Assembly: GCA_046757585.1 (NCBI GenBank)
Contig: JBHHYR010000237.1
Coordinates: forward strand, 1-5,887
Reading direction: 5' to 3'
DNA from: JBHHYR01 sp046757585
Lineage (GTDB): Bacteria > Desulfobacterota > Binatia > HRBIN30
Length of the DNA stretch: 5,887 bases
The first letter of the stretch is position 1; each line of letters starts with the position of its first letter. The position numbers and the translations under genes were made by a program. Of the stretch, positions 1 to 5,556 are shown one piece after another. Under the pieces are notes generated by a model that had not been told where the DNA came from, did no database searches, and was given only the letters and a program-made list of their open reading frames with translations.

Positions 1-317
1 CCCCTTTTCATCCAACCCTAGTTCAGGTGCGGTGGAAATTGCAAGGCCCTGTTGCGCGTACCCGATGACAATCAGCCCCAATAGCCTGTGAATACCGCCG
101 GGCACGCCGCTAAAGGCAGGCAGAGCGAGCCGGGGGAGAGGAAACCGCCACCGCGCACATCTGGCAACACACTTTTGTGCCTGCGTTCGCGCGCCGTGTT
201 CACCTCGCTGCAACGAGAGTCTCCCTTCGCCTGCTTGGGTTGTCTTCGGTCTGCCGATTGTTATCGAGGTCAGGAACGGCGCCGGATCGGCCCTCGTTGC
301 ATCGCGGGAGATTCCAA
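1..317. other. Gene-free stretch at the window's left edge
   Basis: No convincing gene is visible here. A frame continuous with the downstream cytochrome stays open back to 177, but its translation is Arg/Ser/Cys-rich, lacks family features and sits ahead of the true signal peptide, so I read it as non-coding. A second open frame at 88-327 likewise looks like chance openness in GC-rich DNA. The stretch most likely holds upstream regulatory DNA for the cytochrome gene. If the sigma-54-type promoter at 318-333 is real, binding sites for an activator would be expected in this stretch, but I could not identify a clear inverted repeat for one. Confidence 0.5.
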
Positions 318-333
318 CGGCACGTGATTTGCG
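318..333 (+). promoter_or_regulatory. Putative sigma-54 (RpoN) -24/-12 promoter for the cytochrome c gene
   Basis: The sequence reads CGGCACG, then TGAT, then TTGCG. The sigma-54 consensus is TGGCACG-N4-TTGCW. All ten core bases (GGCACG and TTGC) match with the correct 4-nt gap, so the GG (319-320) and GC (331-332) dinucleotides sit 12 nt apart, as required for -24/-12 elements. Transcription would begin near 344, giving a leader of about 34 nt with a strong ribosome-binding site before the ATG at 378. Orientation and position both fit the downstream gene. The flanking T and W positions do not match. No activator gene is visible in the window, so assignment to RpoN is an inference from sequence alone. 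Confidence 0.5.
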
Positions 334-377
334 CGCTGCGAAGTGTCATGGCGTGCACGCCAGAAAGGAGGAGCTTC

Positions 378-827
378 ATGGAACGCGTCCTATCTGCGGT
401 GGTGGTTGCCGCGTGTCTGGCGCTCTTGCCGGCCACGGGCTGCACGGCCGGCGAGCCGGAGGGCCCGCGGCTCCCGAAAAACTGGGCGTTCAGTCTACCG
501 TCAGGCAATGTAGACGCCGGCAAGGCAGCGTTTCTCAGGATGCAATGTTACAGCTGCCACAAGGTGCCCGGATCGGATGTTCCCCGGGCACGCGCCAGCG
601 GCGGGATCGGGCCAGACCTCGTACCGGCTTACAGCCGGCTCCCGCGTGAATTTCTCGCAGAGTCGGTCATCGACAGCCACAAGTACATCTCCGGCAGGCT
701 GGATAAGTACACCGGACAGGACAAGGTGTCGTCCAAGATGGGCGACTACAGCTCCATCATGAGTGTGCGAGAGCTGATCGACATCGTCGAATTCCTCAAG
801 CACCTGGAGGAGGGAGGCCCGAAATAG
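378..827 (+). CDS. Monohaem c-type cytochrome, probable lipoprotein
   Basis: This encodes a 149-residue class I-type cytochrome c that should carry electrons on the outer side of the cytoplasmic membrane or in the periplasm. Residues 1-21 form a short charged start and hydrophobic stretch ending in ATGC, a plausible lipobox with Cys22 as the lipid-modified residue; the Ala at -3 is less usual than Leu. A Pro/Gly-rich linker leads into the haem domain. The haem-binding CYSCH motif is at 57-61 (Cys57, Cys60, His61 as proximal ligand). Met121 in KMGDY is the likely distal ligand, with Met128 as an alternative. The C-terminal helix (about 129-144) is the usual last helix of the fold. The ATG at 378 was chosen because AAAGGAGGAG (364-373) precedes it at ideal spacing and the signal peptide starts there; the open frame extends further upstream without meaningful sequence. 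The redox partner cannot be told from the context, as no oxidase or dehydrogenase is adjacent. The next gene converges on it with a 50-nt gap and no clear intrinsic terminator. Confidence 0.9.
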   Translation: MERVLSAVVVAACLALLPATGCTAGEPEGPRLPKNWAFSLPSGNVDAGKAAFLRMQCYSCHKVPGSDVPRARASGGIGPDLVPAYSRLPREFLAESVIDSHKYISGRLDKYTGQDKVSSKMGDYSSIMSVRELIDIVEFLKHLEEGGPK

Positions 828-877
828 CCCACCGCCGGGCGGCCCTGCACGGGCAACGGACAGGTTACCGCTGCTGG

Positions 878-1276
878 TCAAGCGCTGCGGCCAGCGAGCT
901 GATGGAGCAAAACGTGCAGGGCCTCGTAGCCCTTGAGCTTGTCATGCAGCCGCAGGAAATCCCGCGCCGCGGCTTGCGCTCGCAGTATGCCGCTCGAAAG
1001 CGCGGTGGCGAGCACGATGGGTACCCTGGGGTGTGCAGCGTGGAAGCCGTCGGCAAAGGTGAGGCCATCGGTGTCGGGCATGTCATAGTCGGTGACCAGC
1101 GCCGACACCTCGCCGAGCAGCGCCTGCGGCGGCAGTGCACGCGGCGAGTTGCACTCCCGCACCTGGTGGCCGTCATCGCGTAGGCTGGCAGCGAGCGCCG
1201 CACGGAAATTGTCATCATCGTCCACAAGCAAGACGATAATCTCACTGCAGGGACGGCTGGACGCGGGCAGGCTCAC
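878..1276 (-). CDS. Stand-alone response-regulator receiver domain protein
   Basis: This encodes a CheY-like receiver domain with no output domain (132 residues from the chosen start). In that numbering, IIVLLVDDDD (13-22) forms beta-1 and the acidic pocket, Asp63 in TDYDMPDTDG is the phospho-acceptor, and Thr91 in VLATAL is the switch residue. The conserved Lys that normally follows in a K-P motif is not in its usual place: the segment reads FLRLHDKLKG, so Lys113 or Lys115 would have to serve and there is no cis-proline. The start is uncertain. The GTG at 1276 was chosen because it lies about 12 residues before beta-1. A TTG at 1288, an ATG at 1348 and a TTG at 1618 are also in frame, but residues added by the longer versions look like non-coding translation and none has a clear Shine-Dalgarno site. 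No histidine kinase is present nearby, so the partner is unknown. It may act as a single-domain phospho-relay protein or through protein-protein contact. Confidence 0.8.
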   Translation of the reverse strand: MSLPASSRPCSEIIVLLVDDDDNFRAALAASLRDDGHQVRECNSPRALPPQALLGEVSALVTDYDMPDTDGLTFADGFHAAHPRVPIVLATALSSGILRAQAAARDFLRLHDKLKGYEALHVLLHQLAGRSA

Positions 1277-1579
1277 GGTAGTAAACAATCTTCTGGCCAG
1301 CCCCGCGTGCAAAGGCGGTGCCGCCCGCACGCAGGTCCCTGCCCCCATGTGTGTTCGCCGGAGCGATCTCAGATTTGGGGGACCGGGTCGCAAATCGGCG
1401 AAACTCCTACCGCTCTTCGGAACGCCCGGTGAGGTGCAACCGATCCGTCCTCGCGCCTCCAGTAGCCAGGCTGATGGAGGCGCTGCCGCCGGCCCTGCAC
1501 GACGTCCACCTTCCTGCAAGTCGGAAATCATGGTGGAGCCGCTTGCACGGTCGAGACGCATTGGATAAGCGGAAGGGAA
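1277..1579. other. Gene-free region between divergent genes
   Basis: This roughly 300-nt stretch separates the leftward receiver gene from the rightward CBS gene, so it should contain promoters for both. Frames stay open through it on both strands, but their translations are Arg/Pro/Ser-rich without domain features. A TTGCAC (1543-1548) followed 17 nt later by TAAGCG (1566-1571) could be a weak sigma-70-type promoter for the CBS gene, but the match is poor and I do not call it. I see no RNA gene or mobile element. Confidence 0.4.
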
Positions 1580-1611
1580 GCCGGCGGTGCATGCGTGTAT
1601 GAACCGCCGGC
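1580..1611. repeat. 9-bp perfect inverted repeat upstream of the CBS gene
   Basis: GCCGGCGGT (1580-1588) is repeated inverted as ACCGCCGGC (1603-1611), separated by 14 nt. The 3' arm ends 36 nt before the proposed GTG start at 1648 and 24 nt before its ribosome-binding site. This placement fits either a DNA operator (arm centres about two helical turns apart) or a hairpin in the mRNA leader. It lacks a run of T on either side, so a terminator is unlikely. The function is inferred from position only. Confidence 0.4.
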
Positions 1612-1635
1612 GTGTCAATCCGGCTCACGGAACGT

Positions 1636-1641
1636 GGAGGT
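1636..1641 (+). promoter_or_regulatory. Ribosome-binding site that sets the CBS gene start
   Basis: GGAGGT lies 6 nt before the GTG at 1648, an ideal Shine-Dalgarno arrangement. It argues for that GTG over the upstream in-frame GTG at 1612, which has no such site, and over the TTG at 1645, which is too close. Confidence 0.65.
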
Positions 1642-1647
1642 GCCTTG

Positions 1648-2094
1648 GTGTTCGTTGAGAAATGGATGAAGTCGCACGTCTATACCGTGAAGCCGTTGGA
1701 CTCGATTCAGCATGCCCGCGACATCATGGAAGATCGCCGGGTCAACCAGCTGCCCGTCGTGGTCGATCGCCGGCTCGTGGGCATTGTCACCGATCGCAAC
1801 CTGCGCGACGCCTTTCCCTCGGTGTTCGAGAACCCGCCGTTTGGCAAGTCTCGCAAGCGCCCGCATCCCGGGATGAGCCCCGACCAGATCACGGTCGAGA
1901 TGGTCATGACGCCACACGTACTGACCCTGGGTCCCAAAGATACGGTGACCGACGCCGCACGGCTCATGCGCCGCGAGCGGATTGGCGCGATTCCCATCGT
2001 CGACGGCTCTCACCTCGTAGGCATTCTGGCACGCAGTGACGTGCTCGACGCCTTCGTTGCGCTGGTGGAATCCGGCACCGCCGGCTCCCCCTAG
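1648..2094 (+). CDS. Tandem CBS-domain protein
   Basis: This encodes a 148-residue protein made of two CBS domains and almost nothing else. CBS 1 spans about residues 3-58 (start FVEKWMKSHVYTV, end GIVTDRNLRDAF) and CBS 2 about 83-140 (start VEMVMTPHVLTL, end GILARSDVLDAF). The segment between them (about 59-80) is basic and Pro-rich. Paired CBS domains form a Bateman module that commonly binds adenine nucleotides and acts as an energy or ionic-strength sensor; stand-alone versions usually regulate a partner protein. The DR and RSD motifs near the end of each domain are typical for nucleotide contacts. The GTG start at 1648 is chosen because of GGAGGT at 1636-1641 and because residues from there match the usual first strand of such proteins. 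No partner enzyme is adjacent. The gene converges with the rhomboid gene, overlapping it by 4 bp at the stop codons. The family is secure; the ligand and target are unknown. Confidence 0.9.
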   Translation: MFVEKWMKSHVYTVKPLDSIQHARDIMEDRRVNQLPVVVDRRLVGIVTDRNLRDAFPSVFENPPFGKSRKRPHPGMSPDQITVEMVMTPHVLTLGPKDTVTDAARLMRRERIGAIPIVDGSHLVGILARSDVLDAFVALVESGTAGSP

Positions 2095-2861
2095 TAATAC
2101 CGGGGAAACCTCCTCCTTCTCGTCCGATCCAGGAGCCACGCGACGGCCAGCCCTGCGATGAAGCCGCCGATGTGTGCTCCGTAGGCCACCCCGCTGCCTC
2201 CCGCACCGCGGGTGAACAGAAAGGGCAGGAGATTGTCCACGATCAGAAACATCCCCAGCACCACCCGTGCCGGCAGGTAGAACACGTCCATAAAGAACGG
2301 AAACAGGACCACGAACAGCCGTACCCTGTTGCGGGGAAACCAGCGGAAGTAGAAGCCGAGCACTCCCGAGATGGCGCCGGACGCACCGATCAAGGGGAGC
2401 TGCGAGCCGAGCGCGAACGCAGCGTGGAAGAGCGTCGCCGCGATCCCAGTGCCCACGTAGGCCAGGAGGTACGGCGCCTTGCCGAGCCGGTACTCGACGT
2501 TGTCGCCGTAGATCCACAGGAACAGCATGTTGCCAGCCAGGTGCAGGAAGCCGGCGTGCAGAAACAACGAGGAGAAGAGCGCGGACAGGTGCGGGGCGGC
2601 AGGGCGGAATCCGTAATGGAACACCAGCAGGTCGTACGCCGATATGTGGCGCAGGACCGCGTCGAACGAGACGAATGGCGGCAGGTTCTTCGCGATGACA
2701 CGGACGTACTCGGCGAGCGCGGGATCGCGTGGATCCACCGGGGTCATGCTGAGTGGCAGCGTGACGAATACATACACCGCCACGTTTGCCGCCAGCAGTG
2801 CGTACGTCACCAGCGGGACGTTGCGCGGTGGGTTGGGCGCGTCGCCGAGTGGGATGATCAC
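2091..2861 (-). CDS. Rhomboid family intramembrane serine protease
   Basis: This encodes a 256-residue integral membrane protein with about six transmembrane segments (roughly 16-36, 92-116, 130-150, 157-172, 182-212 and 225-244). Rhomboids cut other membrane proteins within or next to their transmembrane helix using a Ser-His dyad. The nucleophile is Ser161 in GASGAISG and the partner is His230 in YGAHIGGF on the last helix. His102, His107 and Asn111 (HAGFLHLAGN) match the conserved His/Asn helix that supports the oxyanion hole. The N-terminal PLGD...NPP...VPLVTY pattern is usual for bacterial members. The long first loop (37-91) is also seen in the family. All catalytic residues are present, so it should be active. 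The substrate cannot be told. The start is a GTG with only a weak upstream purine stretch (AAAGGA, about 12 nt away). The crotonase gene ends 118 nt upstream on the same strand with no obvious terminator between, so co-transcription is possible. The C-terminus is strongly basic, which favours a cytoplasmic end. Confidence 0.95.
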   Translation of the reverse strand: MIIPLGDAPNPPRNVPLVTYALLAANVAVYVFVTLPLSMTPVDPRDPALAEYVRVIAKNLPPFVSFDAVLRHISAYDLLVFHYGFRPAAPHLSALFSSLFLHAGFLHLAGNMLFLWIYGDNVEYRLGKAPYLLAYVGTGIAATLFHAAFALGSQLPLIGASGAISGVLGFYFRWFPRNRVRLFVVLFPFFMDVFYLPARVVLGMFLIVDNLLPFLFTRGAGGSGVAYGAHIGGFIAGLAVAWLLDRTRRRRFPRYY

Positions 2862-2979
2862 CGCGGTGTTCCATCCTTTCGATCACGGGCCGTATCCCAC
2901 TGCCCCCAATGCGCTATGGCGTCCACCGGCCGGCGTGTGGTCGAACCAACCCCCTGGACCGAGCGCGTGTTGACCGTCT

Positions 2980-3810
2980 TCATTTGCCGGGAAACCGCGG
3001 CGGCCGGCGCTCGATAAACGCGGCGACGCCCTCACGGAAATCGTCCGTGGCGAAGCTCGCCACCATTTCGCGGTCCGCTTCTGCCATGGAGCCGGCCAGG
3101 TCGGTGAATAGGTCGCCGTACAGTTGCCGTTTCATGATCCGGACGGAGCGTGGCGAGCACTGTGTGACGAGGTCCCGGGCGACCTCTCGAACCACCTGCA
3201 TCAGGGCGTCGTGGGGCACCACGCGGTTGACCAGCCCCATGTGCCACGCCTCCTCCGCGCTCACCAGGCGTCCGGAGAACAGCAGATCGCAGGCGTTGGC
3301 CATCCCGACGAGTCTGGGCAGGAGCCAGGCGCTCCCGTGCTCCGCAACCAGGCCACGCCGGGAGAAGACCGTCCCGAGGCGCGCGCGTTCCGACGCGATA
3401 CGCATGTCGTAGTACAGCATGTATGAGAGGCCGAGGCCCGCGGCCACCCCGTTGACCGCCGCGATTACCGGCTTGTGCAGGCCGAGGGGGTAGCTGTACG
3501 CGCCCCGGAACGCCACCGGCACCGCGGGGTCGTGCGGGCCCGTCGACAGCGTCGCGTCCCCCGGCCCGAGTTCGGCGTCGCCGCCGCTCTGGAAGGCGTG
3601 CAGCATGTCCATATCCGCACCGGCGCAGTACCCTCTGCCGGCACCGGTAATGATGATCGCGCGCACCGCGGTGTCCCGGTCAGCTTGGAAGAACGCGTGA
3701 CGCACCTCGGCACCCATCCGCATCGTCCAAGCGTTCAGCTTCTCGGGCCGGTTCAGCGTCACGGTGGCGATGCTATCCGAGACGTCATAGAGAATTTCGG
3801 CGTATGTCAT
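2980..3810 (-). CDS. Enoyl-CoA hydratase/isomerase (crotonase) family protein
   Basis: This 276-residue cytoplasmic protein belongs to the crotonase superfamily, which acts on acyl-CoA thioesters. The family start is intact (ATVTLNRPEKLNAWT, 15-29). The two oxyanion-hole segments are GYCAGADM (60-67) and GVAAGLGLS (121-129). The C-terminal part (GRLVSAEEAWHMGLVNRVV, 180-198, then a helical tail) is also typical. By hand alignment to rat mitochondrial hydratase, the positions of catalytic Glu144 and Glu164 are Ser129 and Phe149, so classical water addition by two glutamates is not expected. A Glu occurs at 157 in GLVAEHG, a motif I recall from a crotonase subgroup usually labelled only as enoyl-CoA hydratase; it may supply the acid/base. 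Residues 72-108 form a longer-than-usual Gly/Pro-rich loop that could shape the acyl pocket. The ATG at 3810 fits the family N-terminus; GGGGAAG sits 3 nt and AAGGAG 14 nt upstream, both imperfect spacings. It may be co-transcribed with the rhomboid gene. The substrate is unknown, and isomerase or other CoA activities are possible. Confidence 0.9.
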   Translation of the reverse strand: MTYAEILYDVSDSIATVTLNRPEKLNAWTMRMGAEVRHAFFQADRDTAVRAIIITGAGRGYCAGADMDMLHAFQSGGDAELGPGDATLSTGPHDPAVPVAFRGAYSYPLGLHKPVIAAVNGVAAGLGLSYMLYYDMRIASERARLGTVFSRRGLVAEHGSAWLLPRLVGMANACDLLFSGRLVSAEEAWHMGLVNRVVPHDALMQVVREVARDLVTQCSPRSVRIMKRQLYGDLFTDLAGSMAEADREMVASFATDDFREGVAAFIERRPPRFPGK

Positions 3811-3935
3811 TTACTTCCCCTGTGCTCCTTGCATGAGATGATTGCAGGCTACAGCGCGTACATCGGACGCGGTGCAACTGCAACTGGTACTGAACGAAGG
3901 TCGCCTGCGGCAGCATCACATCCCCCTCACCCTCG

Positions 3936-4050
3936 CCCTCTCCCATCCGGGAGAGGGGATTCTTGAGAAGTGCCCTCCCGTCGGGCCCTCCCATCCGGGA
4001 GAGGGGATTCAGAAAACCCCTCGCGTCGGGCCCTGTCGGGGAAAGGGCAC
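3936..4050. repeat. Tandem GC-rich hairpin repeats, family 1
   Basis: A 23-bp sequence occurs identically at 3940-3962 and 3988-4010, 48 nt apart. Its core is CTCCCATCCGGGAG followed by AGGGGATTC. In the first copy CCCTCTCCC (3936-3944) pairs with GGGAGAGGG (3949-3957) as a perfect 9-bp stem with an ATCC loop; the second copy keeps a shorter stem. CGTCGGGCCCT is also repeated (3979-3989 and 4024-4034), and a degenerate third unit runs on to about 4050 (CCCTGTCGGGGAAAGGG). The repeats are non-coding and lie between the divergent crotonase and hydrolase genes. Such elements are often dispersed through a genome, but that cannot be seen from one window. Confidence 0.7.
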
Positions 4051-4103
4051 CCTCGCCGCAGCCGGCTTCGTGTCCAGAACCTGCAGATATGGGTAAACAC
4101 CAG

Positions 4104-4208
4104 CTTTGACAAAGGGGAACTGATATCGCTGGCTCCCGCTTCGACAACGAGGGACGGATATCCCTGCTTCCCCCTTTGACAAAGGGGGATCGAGGGGGAT
4201 TTTGCGAT
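4104..4208. repeat. Degenerate 35-nt tandem repeats with CCCCCTTT-type hairpins, family 2
   Basis: Three units begin 35 nt apart at 4104, 4139 and 4174, each with a core like CTTTGACAAAGGGGGA. Units one and two match at 26 of 35 positions by gapless hand alignment. Unit three shares only the first 20 or so bases and then reads ATCGAGGGGGATTTT. Around the third unit CCCCCTTT (4170-4177) pairs with AAAGGGGG (4181-4188) over a GAC loop. The stems of the first two units are imperfect. I do not read this as CRISPR because the repeats are degenerate and the intervening parts are also similar to each other. Confidence 0.65.
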
Positions 4209-4229
4209 GTGCCATCAAATCCTCTCTGA

Positions 4230-4248
4230 CCTCCTTTGCAAAAGGAGG
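4230..4248. repeat. Family 2 hairpin upstream of the hydrolase gene
   Basis: CCTCCTTT (4230-4237) pairs perfectly with AAAGGAGG (4241-4248) across a GCA loop, and is followed by GGACCCGTGG. Compared with the hairpin at 4170-4188, the third C of the left arm is T and the matching G of the right arm is A, so pairing is conserved. It is out of phase with the 35-nt array. Its right arm resembles a Shine-Dalgarno sequence, but no gene starts just downstream, so I treat this as coincidence. Confidence 0.6.
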
Positions 4249-4327
4249 GGACCCGTGGTTGCAGGGCCAGGTTTTCCTGACCGAAGTTGCTGTTCAATCT
4301 TCAATCTATTTTCGGATCAAGGTTGAG

Positions 4328-4356
4328 TTGACCGTGGCGGGCGAGTGCACTAGCGT
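4328..4356 (+). promoter_or_regulatory. Putative sigma-70-type promoter for the hydrolase gene
   Basis: TTGACC (4328-4333, five of six to the -35 consensus) is followed by a 17-nt spacer and TAGCGT (4351-4356), which keeps the T, A and final T of TATAAT. The ATG at 4363 lies 7 nt past the -10 box, where transcription would normally begin, so the mRNA would have almost no leader. The absence of any Shine-Dalgarno sequence before this ATG agrees with that. A second AT-rich hexamer, TATTTT (4307-4312), is an alternative -10 but lacks a well-placed -35. Confidence 0.4.
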
Positions 4357-4362
4357 CGGCCC

Positions 4363-5556
4363 ATGAGGCAGCGCGCATCGTGGAGCAGCGCAATCCTGGC
4401 CACGAGCTGTGCCGTCCTGTTGCTGGCGAGTTGTGGCGGCGGGGGGAACGGGCCAGGGGAAGCCAATGCACTGCGGACCAGCGCCGAGGTGCTGCAACCA
4501 GGGCCGGCAGGGGTCGGTGTAACCACCGTGACATTCGAAGACGCCAGCCGCCCGACCATGGCGAACGGCCGCTTCGCTGGTTCCCCGACGCGGAAGCTGG
4601 TCACAGAGATCTGGTATCCAACCGATCCCGACCCCACCGGGTCACGGATGGACATACGCGATGCGCCCGTGGCACAGAACGGGCGCCCCTATCCCCTGGT
4701 CATTTACAGTCACGGCTTCATGAGCACGCGCTTGGGTGGCACGTTTCTCACCCGGCACCTTGCCAGTTATGGCTATATCGTGGCCGCTCCCGACTTCCCG
4801 CTAACCAACTCCAGCGCGCCGGGCGGCGCGAACGTGCTTGACCTGGCGAATCAGCCTGGCGATGTGAGCTTCCTCATCGACCAACTGTTGGCCCTGAGCG
4901 CCGATGTGGACAGCCGTTTCGCGGGCGCCGTTGATCGGCAGCGTATCGGGCTGACCGGCCTGTCGCTCGGGGGATCGACCACCTTTCTCACGGCCTTCCA
5001 CCCGACCCTGCGCGACCCACGCGTCCGCGCCGCGGCACCGATAGCTGGCGGAGCATGCTTCTTCGGCAAGGACTTCTATGCGGATACCAGCGTACCTCTG
5101 CTGATCCTGCACGGGGACATCGACGCGATCGTGCCCTACGTGGAAAATGCGGTGTTCGCCTTTGCGGAAGCCAATCCGCCGAAGTACTTGGTGACCATTC
5201 TTGGTGGATCGCACACCGGGTTCGCTGACGGTATCGAGTTGCTAGTCGAGAATCAGAACAATCCCGACGACCTCGGCTGCCGGGCGCTGGGAGGGAACTC
5301 CGCAGCTGACTCGGGGGCGAGTTTTCTCGAGCGTCTCGGCGGGCCCGCAGTCGGGATCATCATGGGCGAGTGCCCGCTCCCGTGCGCCGGCCCGCGGCCC
5401 CTGCCGCGCTCGATCCGGCCAACACGCCAGCACGACCTGACCCTCTTGAGTATCTTCCCTTTCTTCGAGGCGACGCTGCGTGACAACCGCAGCGCCCGCC
5501 GCTTCCTGGAAGAGACGCTAGCCGCGGAAAACCCCGACGTAACGATCGCTTTCTAG
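4363..5556 (+). CDS. Alpha/beta-hydrolase lipoprotein (dienelactone hydrolase / PAF-acetylhydrolase-like esterase)
   Basis: This encodes a 397-residue exported hydrolase, probably an esterase acting on carboxylic esters outside the cytoplasm. Residues 1-23 form a signal peptide ending in LASC, with Cys24 as the lipidated residue, followed by a Gly-rich tether. The fold begins near 75 (TRKLVTEIWYPTD). SHGFMST (116-122) supplies the oxyanion region. Ser201 in GLSLGGS is the nucleophile, Asp254 in HGDIDAIVPY the acid and His284 in GGSHTGF the base, so the triad is complete and in the standard order. After the His comes an atypical stretch (about 290-358) rich in Gly, Pro and Cys (Cys306, Cys337, Cys341) before a final helical segment. 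With Cys232 these could form disulfides, which suits an exported enzyme. The ATG at 4363 is chosen because it opens directly into the signal peptide, although it lacks a ribosome-binding site. The gene stands alone, with hairpin repeats on both sides. The class is secure; the substrate is not predictable from what I can see. Confidence 0.9.
   Translation: MRQRASWSSAILATSCAVLLLASCGGGGNGPGEANALRTSAEVLQPGPAGVGVTTVTFEDASRPTMANGRFAGSPTRKLVTEIWYPTDPDPTGSRMDIRDAPVAQNGRPYPLVIYSHGFMSTRLGGTFLTRHLASYGYIVAAPDFPLTNSSAPGGANVLDLANQPGDVSFLIDQLLALSADVDSRFAGAVDRQRIGLTGLSLGGSTTFLTAFHPTLRDPRVRAAAPIAGGACFFGKDFYADTSVPLLILHGDIDAIVPYVENAVFAFAEANPPKYLVTILGGSHTGFADGIELLVENQNNPDDLGCRALGGNSAADSGASFLERLGGPAVGIIMGECPLPCAGPRPLPRSIRPTRQHDLTLLSIFPFFEATLRDNRSARRFLEETLAAENPDVTIAF

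Noticed and set aside
177..377. N-terminal extension of the cytochrome back to 177
   Set aside because: A strong ribosome-binding site and a lipoprotein signal peptide begin at 378; the upstream translation has no family features and would bury the signal peptide.
828..877. Intrinsic terminator between the cytochrome and receiver genes
   Set aside because: The possible stems (CCGCC/GGCGG with a 1-nt loop, GCCC/GGGC with 4 bp) are too short or sterically impossible, and no T run follows on either strand.
1613..1618. A perfect TTGACA on the minus strand as a -35 box for the receiver gene
   Set aside because: No -10-like hexamer lies 16-18 nt downstream; the nearest candidate, CATACA, is only 11 nt away.
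1615..2886. A 423-codon minus-strand open frame, the longest in the window
   Set aside because: It runs antisense to the CBS gene and out of frame over the rhomboid gene. Its translation is Arg/Pro-rich with no domain, while both overlapped genes have complete family motifs. It is openness caused by high GC.
2172..3017. A 281-codon plus-strand open frame
   Set aside because: It is antisense to the rhomboid gene and rich in Arg, Gln, Glu and Val with no recognisable domain. The rhomboid catalytic residues on the other strand decide the matter.
4104..4250. Possible CRISPR array
   Set aside because: There are only three or four degenerate repeats, the segments between them are similar to one another, and spacing is irregular after the third unit. 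No cas gene is visible.
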